Positions 52,486 through 60,762 of a stretch of 64,000 bases of DNA are shown here, piece by piece. Position 1 is the first letter of the stretch. Each line of letters begins with the position of its first letter. Origin of the DNA: JAGNGI01 sp035448825 (lineage in GTDB: Bacteria > Fidelibacterota > UBA2242); the NCBI GenBank assembly GCA_035448825.1, contig DAOTJS010000013.1, positions 1 through 64,000 of the forward strand, written 5' to 3'. The notes beneath the pieces are model-generated. The model was not told the origin of the DNA, did no database searches, and saw nothing but the letters and a program-made list of their open reading frames with translations. The position numbers and the translations under genes are program-made.

Positions 52486-53837
52486 GCTGGTTACAAAATA
52501 GGTCTAAAATTGCTCTATTGTTGGTGCTCCTTATGAGTTTTTCGGCAACGGCTCAGACCCGACGTGATCCGCGCGCGATAGCGCTCGCCGGGGCTTATGG
52601 CTCGTTAGCGCGCGGTGTTTTCGCAGTTGATTATAATCCGGCTAATCTGGTCATTCCCAATGAATACGACTCCTATCGCATTTTAGTCGGACTTGGAACT
52701 AATCTATCAACTAACTTCCTCTCAATTAAACAATATAATAAATATAATGGCAAGAATTTAGAAGCGGGCGATGGCCATTTGAAGAAGGAATTTCTGAACG
52801 ATATTCCCGACGAAGGCTGGCGGGTTTTTACCGATTTATATTTCCCCTTACCATTGATCAGTTATTCAATATATAATCGGGCGATCAGCTCCGATCTGAT
52901 CGTAATCGGTGATTTGGGTTTGCCTAAAGGTTTATTGAATTTTGTCTTCGATGAAAATCCAATCGGTGAGACTCTCGACCTGGATTTTAATGAAGAAGTA
53001 ATGGCTGTGATTCAATGGGGTTACTCGTTGGCTTTTCCGGTTAGTGGTGTTTATCTGGGAATTACCGCCAAATATCTGCAAGGTCTGGCTTATATCGGAT
53101 TGAATCCGGATTCTTCTTATGGCTCGATTACTACTTATTTTGAGCCTGAGCGGACTTATATTGACGGTTATGGACAGTATTATTTTCAACAATCACTTGG
53201 TGGGCGCGGTTTCGCCCTGGACATCGGCTTAACGACGCAAGAAATCAATGGCTACCGACTCGGCTTAAGCTTAACTAATCTGTTTGGATTCATAACCTGG
53301 AATAAAAGCACTCTAGTATCGCGAATGGTTCCGGCGGAAGAAATTTTGCCGTGGGAGGGCGATTTTTACAAATACGTATTGAGCATTGATGAAGCCCGAT
53401 TTGATAAGTTTTTTGGGAAAGCCAGTGTGGATGATATATTTAAAGGTAAAGGATATAAAATCAGAGACACTACTGCCTTTCGGGTAAGCTATCCAAGTTT
53501 ACTTCGTTTCAGTGCCTCCAAAATATTGGAGGAGAATTTGACACTGGCTTCCGATTTAGTGGTTGGTTTTGAGGATCGCCTGTATTCCTTCGGTGCCTGG
53601 AAATGGTGTCTGGGATTAGAATCAACTAAATCGCGACGCTTTCCGCTAAGGGTTGGACTATCTTTGGGAGGGCATAGCTCCCAAGAATTGACTTTTGGAA
53701 GTGGTTTTCATTGGGGATTGATTCATCTGGATTGGGCGTTGGGTTTTAATCATGGATTCTGGCCGACGACAACCACCGGCCTTAATTTCAATCTGCTGTG
53801 TTATTCGACCCGCAAGGCAAAGACTCCGTATAAATAA
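52482..53837 (+). CDS. DUF5723-type outer-membrane beta-barrel protein (module 2)
   Basis: 451 residues with signal peptide ending FSATAQ. Same pattern as the first barrel: IALAGAYGSLARGVFAVDYN then PANLVIP, GITAKYLQGLAYIGLNPD, GFALDIGLTT, and FPLRVGLSLGGHSSQEL then DWALGFNHGFW. It overlaps the upstream lipoprotein gene by 4 bp. It completes a tandem duplication of a lipoprotein-barrel pair. Function unknown. Confidence 0.82.
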   Translation: MSWLQNRSKIALLLVLLMSFSATAQTRRDPRAIALAGAYGSLARGVFAVDYNPANLVIPNEYDSYRILVGLGTNLSTNFLSIKQYNKYNGKNLEAGDGHLKKEFLNDIPDEGWRVFTDLYFPLPLISYSIYNRAISSDLIVIGDLGLPKGLLNFVFDENPIGETLDLDFNEEVMAVIQWGYSLAFPVSGVYLGITAKYLQGLAYIGLNPDSSYGSITTYFEPERTYIDGYGQYYFQQSLGGRGFALDIGLTTQEINGYRLGLSLTNLFGFITWNKSTLVSRMVPAEEILPWEGDFYKYVLSIDEARFDKFFGKASVDDIFKGKGYKIRDTTAFRVSYPSLLRFSASKILEENLTLASDLVVGFEDRLYSFGAWKWCLGLESTKSRRFPLRVGLSLGGHSSQELTFGSGFHWGLIHLDWALGFNHGFWPTTTTGLNFNLLCYSTRKAKTPYK

Positions 53838-53904
53838 TCACTGCCATCATTAAAAGCATACAATAATCACTCGATTATCAATTCATAGCATAAAATCAAC
53901 TATT

Positions 53905-53924
53905 CAATCATGCAATCATGCATT
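53905..53924. repeat. 20-bp intergenic repeat CAATCATGCAATCATGCATT
   Basis: This sequence in the 96-bp gap between convergent genes is identical, in reverse complement, to 59929-59948. It is itself a direct repeat of CAATCATG. A diverged form is at 34487-34504. No terminator hairpin is visible in the gap. Confidence 0.8.
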
Positions 53925-53933
53925 TATTCTGCC

Positions 53934-55019
53934 CTACTGCCTGATTTTATAGAGTAAATATCCACCGGCGATCAGAAAGACGATATTGCCCAGCCAGACT
54001 GCAAGAAGCGGGCTTAAGATTCCTTTATAACCTAATACCTGGCCGAATTTAATGAAGCCATAATAAATGAATATTGCCAGTAGGCTCATCCCGGCGCCGA
54101 AGGCAATACCCTTATGCGGTTTCGCTGCCGCCAACGGTACCCCGAATAGAATGACGATAAAATTGGTGAAAGGAAATGCCATCTTAAAATACTTATTAAC
54201 TTCCCACTTACGGGCATCGTTACCACTTTCTTGAAGACGCTTAATAAAATAGGATAGTTCGCTATACCGCATACTCTCCGGATTAAGGTCGCTCTTGATA
54301 ATATCTTCAGGTTCTAAATTGAACTGAATTAGAGTATCACTGGAGGCGGCTATTACCGTTTCAGTGCCATTTTTGTCAAAGGAGCGAACTTTGTAGTCGA
54401 ATAATTGCCAGAGTTTCTGATCAGGTAACCAGACCATTTTGCGGGCATCAATGCGTCGCACTAGCTTAAATTGATCATTGTACTGAATAGTGACATTCTG
54501 GGCGATATTATTTTTAGTGGAAAAATTGCCAATCACGATGTTACAAGTTGGTGAATCCTGATACATAATGTTGGTAAAGAAGGTTTTTTGTAAATATTTA
54601 CGGCGGTGCATATTATTAATCTCAATATCAATCCGCCGACGAGTAGTGGGAATGACGACAGAATCCTCGAAAAAAAACGAACCGATACTGATTAATACGC
54701 CGGTTATTAATAAAGGAATCGAAACCCGATAAAGGCTAATACCGGAAGATATAATTGCATCGAGTTCGTTGTGTTTCGATAGAAGTCCAATGGTAAAAAC
54801 CCCCGCTAGCAGTAAAGCCATTGGCAGAGCAATATTAATGTAGTAAGGTAATTGATATAAATAGTAGAGAGCTATCAAATTGGACGGCATATCGGCTTTG
54901 AGAAATTTATCCAGCTTTTCGATCAGATCAACGATATTGAAAATGACCAGAAAGGCGATTAAACAAAGCCCGAAAATAAGCAGGAATTTCTTGAGTATAT
55001 AGCGATCGAGTAATTTCAA
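53934..55019 (-). CDS. LptF/LptG family permease (YjgP/YjgQ)
   Basis: 361 residues. Opening MKLLDRYILKKFLLIFGLCL and a second helix are followed by YLYQLPYYINIALPMALLLA, LSKHNELDAIISSGISLYRV (coupling helix), a periplasmic beta-jellyroll, and three C-terminal helices (FPFTNFIVILFGVPLAAAKP). It is an inner-membrane subunit of the lipopolysaccharide exporter LptB2FG. LptF and LptG cannot be told apart here and the second subunit is not in the window. The 241-bp spacer upstream shows no site. Confidence 0.93.
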   Translation of the reverse strand: MKLLDRYILKKFLLIFGLCLIAFLVIFNIVDLIEKLDKFLKADMPSNLIALYYLYQLPYYINIALPMALLLAGVFTIGLLSKHNELDAIISSGISLYRVSIPLLITGVLISIGSFFFEDSVVIPTTRRRIDIEINNMHRRKYLQKTFFTNIMYQDSPTCNIVIGNFSTKNNIAQNVTIQYNDQFKLVRRIDARKMVWLPDQKLWQLFDYKVRSFDKNGTETVIAASSDTLIQFNLEPEDIIKSDLNPESMRYSELSYFIKRLQESGNDARKWEVNKYFKMAFPFTNFIVILFGVPLAAAKPHKGIAFGAGMSLLAIFIYYGFIKFGQVLGYKGILSPLLAVWLGNIVFLIAGGYLLYKIRQ

Positions 55020-55260
55020 AACAAACTCCGCTAAAAATTATCACTGGCACAGATGTTTATCAAATTTTTATTTTTTAGTTCCGGTTTCCAGAATTTGAAA
55101 GGAATCTGTAATCAAACTTAAAATGAAGTAATTGCGGGGAGATAAATATTCAAGTTTAAGTTTACAATATGAATCTAGATTTTTATTAGTTTACAGCTTA
55201 ATAATTGTTAGTAAGTCGGGGCGACTATTTTACACTATTAATACTTTGAAACTTCGGCAA

Positions 55261-55602
55261 TTACCGGGATACGTAGCCGGCGACTTTTTTCATTTTGCGT
55301 TCGACGCAGATATTGATAGCCCTAACATATCCTCCCTCGCGGAAAGATTCTTGCAAATGAGCAATCAGAGCGTCCAGAGTTTCAAAATTACTCGGCTCGA
55401 TAGATTCCAATAGTCGGGCAAAAGAATGAACGGCCAGTAATTCATGGCGGTAGAGAGCCATATTTTCCAGATAGACATAGTCGGTGATCTTGCCGGTATC
55501 TTTTTTCTTCTGGCATTCGCTCATCATCAATTCAATATCGGCGGCCAGGTCTTCGATTTCGATTTTCAGAATAGCGATGAAGTTTTTTATGACATTTAGC
55601 AT
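55261..55602 (-). CDS. Small helical protein, unknown function
   Basis: 113 residues, no signal peptide or membrane segment, predicted all-helical (IEIEDLAADIELMMSECQKK, HSFARLLESIEPSNFETLDA). A good GGGAGGT site lies 5 bases before the ATG, which supports a real gene. No family recognised. It stands alone between the LptF/G gene and a palindromic repeat. Confidence 0.7.
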   Translation of the reverse strand: MLNVIKNFIAILKIEIEDLAADIELMMSECQKKKDTGKITDYVYLENMALYRHELLAVHSFARLLESIEPSNFETLDALIAHLQESFREGGYVRAINICVERKMKKVAGYVSR

Positions 55603-55698
55603 AATACCTCCCGCTTTTAAATATCTTACTATTTAATTTATGACCAATATGGTGAAATGCAAGTGCTTTAATTGGAGGAATTCCCTTAAGATTTCTGT

Positions 55699-55748
55699 GC
55701 CAAAACCAATTTAGCCCCGCCTGTAGCAGGTCGGAAATTGGTTTGGCA
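55699..55748. repeat. Palindromic element, copy 1 (AACCAATTT ... AAATTGGTT)
   Basis: Core 55704-55743: 9-bp terminal inverted repeats AACCAATTT and AAATTGGTT around a GC-rich centre with its own inverted repeat (GCCTG/CAGGT). Flanks extend it (TGCCAA/TTGGCA). A second copy, inverted, is at 63890-63929; the two 40-bp cores differ at four positions. Confidence 0.88.
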
Positions 55749-55781
55749 TTGTCATGCTTTAACTGGAAGAAGGAAAAAGTG

Positions 55782-57218
55782 TCAGAAAGCCAGCTTGAGT
55801 GCCACCGGGCGGTGGTCGGAAATTTTAACCGCATACTCATTCCAGCCGCCACTCATAAAATTTTCGATCAGCAATGTTTTAACTACAGATGCAGAATTCG
55901 CAAAAGCGCTGAACAATTCGTCGGTGATGAGAATATGATCAATATGACTTGGCCAAGTTGGATATGACCAGAATTTGCTACTGCCTTGCGCAATGGCATA
56001 GTCAGTAAATTTGTAGGCGGAAGGCTTGCTGAGAAATGGCCAAAAAACATTAACTGACTGGGCGTCTGTCAACTCATCATTGAAATCGCCGATGACGATG
56101 ACATTGTCGTCGCTGAAATTAGTGCTGATGTAATTTTCCAGTAAAGTACTAGCTTCTAGGCGACGATTTTGCGAATCGGCATCGCCCTGAGCTTTGAAGT
56201 GATTATTAATGATGATAATAGGAATACCTTGCCATTCTAATTCTATTACCAATGGCGGACGAGGAAAGGCGTTCTCATGTCTGAAAATTTCATAATATTG
56301 ATTGACGGTAATATTGGCGGGATTGTACACAAAAGCCAGATCAATATCGTAGGCCGCACTATTAGAGCGATAGCCGTCCCAATTACCGAGCGAATCCAGT
56401 AATTGTTGAAAAGCAGTGGCGCTGGTTATTTCTTGCATGCCGACAATATCAATGTCGAGAGCTTTAATGGCTTGACTGACAGCACTAATAGTGAGAGTGT
56501 TGAAGCGAGGAAATCCCTCGATATTCCAGGTCATTACCTCAAAGGTCGCCTCATTACCAAAATAAAGGTTAGTCAGACTGAGTGAACCCAAGGAAACTTT
56601 AGCTATATCGCTGAAGGCAGAGAGCGACGAGCCCGCGTAAGCGGCGATCCGATACTGGATTTCAGAACTGGTGGTGATGGTATCAAAATATTCGTAGGAA
56701 TTGGAATCGGCTTTGGTATAAGCGATTTGCCAATTGCCGTCCCCTATTTGGCGATCGATTCGGAAACCGGCTTCACCGATGGATTGGTCACGCCAGGCCA
56801 ATCTAATTATGGATTTATCTATTTGACGAGCAGAAAAATCTGTCGGCACACAATTCTCTGACAATAGAGCCACACTTTGAGAAAACGAAGATGAAATATC
56901 ATTTTCATTTAAACGTAAACGGTAGGAATAAACCGTATCGGTGTGAACAGAGTGCAAGGTATCTATATAGCTAAACTGTTTAGCGGGTACATTTTTATAA
57001 TTCAATTGCCAGGCGGCTTCACCGACTTTTCGGTCGAGACTTACTAAAACTGCGGAATCGAAATCGCCCTGCCAGGTTATTGCCAGAGTGCTGTCCGTCA
57101 ATACTTGCAGGTCAACATCTTTGAATGGATTTCCTGGCTTTGAGGAAGTCGGATTAGAACAGTTGAAAATACCAACGCAAAAAATAAATATCGGAAAAAG
57201 CTGAAAACTACGTTTCAT
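55782..57218 (-). CDS. Secreted lipoprotein with fibronectin-III-like and endonuclease/exonuclease/phosphatase domains
   Basis: 478 residues. Lipoprotein signal with lipobox GIFNC (Cys20). Residues about 35-210 form two beta-sandwich units of Fn3 type (VLVSLDRKVGEAAWQLNYKN and FRIDRQIGDGNWQIAYTKAD are parallel). The C-terminal EEP domain (about 225-478) has EVMTWNIEGFP, VGMQEITS, GDFNDEL and SDHRPVALKL, i.e. Asn, Glu, Asp and His of the DNase I-like centre. Probably a surface or periplasmic nuclease or phosphodiesterase; substrate unknown. Confidence 0.9.
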   Translation of the reverse strand: MKRSFQLFPIFIFCVGIFNCSNPTSSKPGNPFKDVDLQVLTDSTLAITWQGDFDSAVLVSLDRKVGEAAWQLNYKNVPAKQFSYIDTLHSVHTDTVYSYRLRLNENDISSSFSQSVALLSENCVPTDFSARQIDKSIIRLAWRDQSIGEAGFRIDRQIGDGNWQIAYTKADSNSYEYFDTITTSSEIQYRIAAYAGSSLSAFSDIAKVSLGSLSLTNLYFGNEATFEVMTWNIEGFPRFNTLTISAVSQAIKALDIDIVGMQEITSATAFQQLLDSLGNWDGYRSNSAAYDIDLAFVYNPANITVNQYYEIFRHENAFPRPPLVIELEWQGIPIIIINNHFKAQGDADSQNRRLEASTLLENYISTNFSDDNVIVIGDFNDELTDAQSVNVFWPFLSKPSAYKFTDYAIAQGSSKFWSYPTWPSHIDHILITDELFSAFANSASVVKTLLIENFMSGGWNEYAVKISDHRPVALKLAF

Positions 57219-57395
57219 TATTTTTGCTGCGGCTTAATAATATTTATACTCTCTAAATATCCTGAAATCTGTACAGTCAATACACTGGCTCGGGTTATAT
57301 TGATTATCAACTTTAAATAAAGTAATTGGTTGCCAATTTTTAGGATTTAATGGTGAAAGGAATAATGGTAAGTGACGAGTTGTTTTCATTCGGTA

Positions 57396-59762
57396 TTACA
57401 GATTTTCGGTAACCCGTCGCGACTCTCTAGAATAATGATAGAATTCTTCAGGCGTTAACTCTTTTATGAAAACCAATCCGTGCGTGGCGCGTAAACGGGG
57501 GTGTTCATTTTTAATAAAAAAATCACGTCCCAGACAAGTCTTGATTTTCAAATACTGATCAACCTGAATTTTGCGAGCCAACCGGCAGAATGGGCCATCG
57601 AATTCCCAGCTAGGGAAACTGGCTGATCTTTGGGAGCCAAAACTTTCCATAAAAGCGTTTTCCATAATCGCCATCGAGTTTAGGCTGACCGGTACGTAAA
57701 TATTAGCGCTGGCGGGATGAAAACGGTGCCAAACGTTGCGATAGCCCCAAATTCTTAAATTGGAAATATCTTGCTCTTTTTCATAGAGTTTGAGCGCTTC
57801 AGTGATGGCTTGCAGAACTTTGTAATGAGTGTCAGGGCCACTGCCTTCGGGATCGAGAGCTACCGTGATGACGGTTGGCTTTATTTTTTTCATTAGTTGA
57901 TAAATAGGAAGGACATCGCGATCCAACGTTGGTTCCTCTGAAAAAATATCGCCTTTATAGAAACCTAAGCGAAGGTGGAAGACATTATTGCTATTAAAAC
58001 CGAAATAACCCCAGAGGACGTCGGCTTCCCATTCTCGAATCATTCCCTTTAATTTCTGAACGTGGGCGATGTCTTTTTTGCCGGGGTATTGAGTGGCGCA
58101 ATAATTGATTAATTCGCTGATGCGGTCTTTGAGGTAAATGATGTTATTTTCCTCGTAGATTTCGGTCAAAATGGATAGCAGTCGGCGCGATTCGGCTTCG
58201 GTTTTTTTCTTGATATCATAAAGAGCGACTCCGTCGAGATACAAATTCACGTCCCGGTTGCGAGCAGCAGTGTTGGCCGGATCGAAATAGTTTTCTCGCA
58301 ATAAAGCCTGAAAAGTAGGGGTATCTATCAAATTTTGCAGATTTTTCAAGCGCTCCAGTACATAGGAATTAGTCACGGCATTAAAACCACTGGTCAGATA
58401 GGTGAAATAATGCTTATTCTTAGGATTTCTGACCAAATGAACGATGTAGGGGAGATAGCCGAGCATTTCATCATCATGATGAGGTGAAGTGTGCATAAAG
58501 ACTTCATTTTCCAGATTTAAAATACCGCGATCTATGCGCTCGATAATGGATTTGTGCAAATTACTACCGATTTCGATAGGCGTTTGCTTCGTGTGCTTAA
58601 GAATCAATTTGGTAAATCGGTCGGAATTAAAATCCGCAAGAGTTAAGTCGGTGAGTTTTTTATTTTTACATAGAGTAAGATTAATAACGGCTTTCTCGAT
58701 TGTTTTCAGTTCTAATTTGGGCGACATTACCAGTTTTTCATATCGTCTTTCCACTAGTTTGCTGGCTGCGCCTTCTGTAAGGTAAAAGCGAGCGTTAGGT
58801 AATTTTTGCAAAACGGTAGCTGGATACTGAATTGAAGGAGAATTCTGGATGGAATCGCGCACGATATTGGCTTTAGCCTGACCGGCGGCGATGATAATTG
58901 CTGTAGCGTCCTTATTATAAGTAATTGTATCAAGGCCGATAGTTATCACCAGGCGTTTGCGGGCGATTTCGATCCCACCGAGGTCGCTCGCCGCGGCGGC
59001 TTGTGTTTCGTAATTAGTTTCAATCAGACGGGTTGTCGAAAAATGATCACTACCGCGAATATTGAAGCCGATATGACCATCCGGTCCTATGCCACCCAGA
59101 AAAAAGCCAATTCCGCCCAAAGCACGGATCTTGCTCTCGTAATTGACACAGAATTGATCGGTTCGTTCAATTGTTTCTTTCTGCAATTCTTCAATAGGAT
59201 TTTTTGCCCAGCGCGTTCGCAAACTCAAGTCGGCTTTCTCATCGCCAAAAATTTCGGCAATACTTAGATCGTTAGCCGTGCCAATTTCATAAAGGTTGAT
59301 GAATAGAGCCTTCTCCGGGTCTAAACCGAAATTCTTGATGTAGTATTTTTGAATGTAGTAGTAAAAACTATTCTGCTGATTAGGATCAATCGGGTAAAAT
59401 TCGTCAATCTGGACAAAATGCAGACGGGCCATATCCGGTCGGCGAGCTGGATCAATTTCCACCATTTCCAGATCCTTAATGACCTCAGCTGAGTGCCAAT
59501 TGGATAAATAATACCCCACCCACTTAATAAAGTGTTCGGGAGTTTTACCGGTCGGCAGGGCAATTACTCCGTCGGGATTATTTTGTACCCATTCTAAAAA
59601 GCGGAGTGCAGTCAATTGACCGAGCATCGGGAAATTCGCCACTTGGACTACCGGGATTTTCTCAGTTGGAGGATAAATGAATTGTCGGCCGGAAAGGCGG
59701 AGAAAGTATTGTTCTACACTGGAAGTTGGTGTGGGTCTATTTTTAGCTTTTTTGGATGGCAT
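57396..59762 (-). CDS. Glucosamine-6-phosphate deaminase (NagB) fused to PIG-L deacetylase domain
   Basis: 788 residues from ATG 59762; a TTG 24 bp upstream has no ribosome site. N-terminal NagB domain (about 30-340): FVQIDEFYPIDPNQQNSFYY, FFLGGIGPDGHIGFNIRG and LVITIGLDTI, covering the catalytic Asp and His. C-terminal PIG-L (LmbE) domain from about 420: FMHTSPHHDDEMLGYLPYIV, with HHDDE for the usual zinc motif HPDDE, and VTVALDPEGSGPDTHYKVLQ. Together they could deacetylate an N-acetylglucosamine compound and deaminate glucosamine-6-phosphate. Such fusions are known in Bacteroidota relatives; this one is long. Confidence 0.88.
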   Translation of the reverse strand: MPSKKAKNRPTPTSSVEQYFLRLSGRQFIYPPTEKIPVVQVANFPMLGQLTALRFLEWVQNNPDGVIALPTGKTPEHFIKWVGYYLSNWHSAEVIKDLEMVEIDPARRPDMARLHFVQIDEFYPIDPNQQNSFYYYIQKYYIKNFGLDPEKALFINLYEIGTANDLSIAEIFGDEKADLSLRTRWAKNPIEELQKETIERTDQFCVNYESKIRALGGIGFFLGGIGPDGHIGFNIRGSDHFSTTRLIETNYETQAAAASDLGGIEIARKRLVITIGLDTITYNKDATAIIIAAGQAKANIVRDSIQNSPSIQYPATVLQKLPNARFYLTEGAASKLVERRYEKLVMSPKLELKTIEKAVINLTLCKNKKLTDLTLADFNSDRFTKLILKHTKQTPIEIGSNLHKSIIERIDRGILNLENEVFMHTSPHHDDEMLGYLPYIVHLVRNPKNKHYFTYLTSGFNAVTNSYVLERLKNLQNLIDTPTFQALLRENYFDPANTAARNRDVNLYLDGVALYDIKKKTEAESRRLLSILTEIYEENNIIYLKDRISELINYCATQYPGKKDIAHVQKLKGMIREWEADVLWGYFGFNSNNVFHLRLGFYKGDIFSEEPTLDRDVLPIYQLMKKIKPTVITVALDPEGSGPDTHYKVLQAITEALKLYEKEQDISNLRIWGYRNVWHRFHPASANIYVPVSLNSMAIMENAFMESFGSQRSASFPSWEFDGPFCRLARKIQVDQYLKIKTCLGRDFFIKNEHPRLRATHGLVFIKELTPEEFYHYSRESRRVTENL

Positions 59763-59786
59763 TTTTGTTTCCCGTCCGATAGTCAA

Positions 59787-60220
59787 TTTTGTATTTATTG
59801 ATATTTCATTTCCATTTCGAAATTTACCTTATTTTTGGCGGTTTGACAATTATTCGCATTGCAATTGAAAGAGTGCTTTTAAGTGCTTATAAATACGACT
59901 AGGAAACTATTTACTGGGAGGTTGTCATAATGCATGATTGCATGATTGGATTTCAGGTGTCAGATTTTTGTTATTAATACATTGACGAATCAAATAATGC
60001 TTTTATTTCTAGAATTATAAATCGAAAAAATCTTGTCCCGCCGAGCGGGACTCGCTCTTCTGAGACTCCTCCGGAGCCTTTGGGTTTAATCTTGTCAAAA
60101 ATGTCTTTCGCCTGTTTCGCGGACTATAAAAATTCGGTTTTGAGAAAAATTGTATATTGCCCTAAAAATGCTGTAAATTTTGACGTTGTTATTTGTTATG
60201 GTTAAGGATCTATTAAGACG
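59787..60220. other. Divergent intergenic region with several small repeats
   Basis: A 434-bp spacer before nusB. It holds TTTAAGTGCTTATAA (59878-59892), also at 34411; the 20-bp repeat AATGCATGATTGCATGATTG (59929-59948), also inverted at 53905; and a palindromic insert with flanking 9-bp direct repeats at 60029-60096. No gene or firm promoter is seen. Confidence 0.6.
60029..60096. repeat. Hairpin-rich insert flanked by AATCTTGTC direct repeats
   Basis: GTCCCGCcgaGCGGGAC (60035-60051) and CTCCtccGGAG (60066-60076) lie between two copies of AATCTTGTC (60029-60037 and 60088-60096). The 9-bp direct repeats could be a target-site duplication around a small palindromic element, though the first copy overlaps the first hairpin by three bases. 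Confidence 0.5.
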
Positions 60221-60682
60221 ATGAGAGAAAGACGAGCCGCACGCGAATTGGCTCTACAAGCCTTATATGCGGAAGAGTTAACGGATTACCCTCTGGCTCA
60301 GGTAATTGAAGATGTGATAGAGAATTCTGAGCTTCAGGATGAGTTAAAGACTTTTGCCAAGGATTTATTCATCGCGGCGGCTACTCACCGGGATGAGCTG
60401 GATAAAATAATTAAAGAAAAATCAGAAAACTGGGATTTTGAACGGATCGCGATCATCGATCGTTTAGCAATTCGAATGGCGCTTAGCGAATTCAAATATT
60501 TCAATGATATTCCGCCAAAAGTATCCATTTCGGAAGCTATTGAAATTGCCAAAATATATTCTACCGACGATAGTAGCGCTTTTGTTAATGGAATTCTGGA
60601 TGCTGTCCTGCACGATATTGGCGATACTTTGGCTTATAAACTAAAACAGCCTGAAACCAAAGCGGCTACCAAAGAAGAATAA
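60221..60682 (+). CDS. nusB: Transcription antitermination factor NusB
   Basis: 153 residues, usual size. RRAARELALQALYAEELTDY at the start, WDFERIAIIDRLAIRMALSE and PKVSISEAIEIAKIYSTDDS with FVNGILDAVL at the end are the NusB signature. It binds boxA RNA with NusE in rRNA antitermination. AAGGAT lies upstream of the ATG. Followed after 80 bp by secA. Confidence 0.97.
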   Translation: MRERRAARELALQALYAEELTDYPLAQVIEDVIENSELQDELKTFAKDLFIAAATHRDELDKIIKEKSENWDFERIAIIDRLAIRMALSEFKYFNDIPPKVSISEAIEIAKIYSTDDSSAFVNGILDAVLHDIGDTLAYKLKQPETKAATKEE

Positions 60683-60762
60683 TTCCGGAGAATTTGACCA
60701 ATTTCCGGTGAAAATTTTTAGTGTTTGAATCGTAAACAAAAGATGCATTTTGGTAAGATAAT

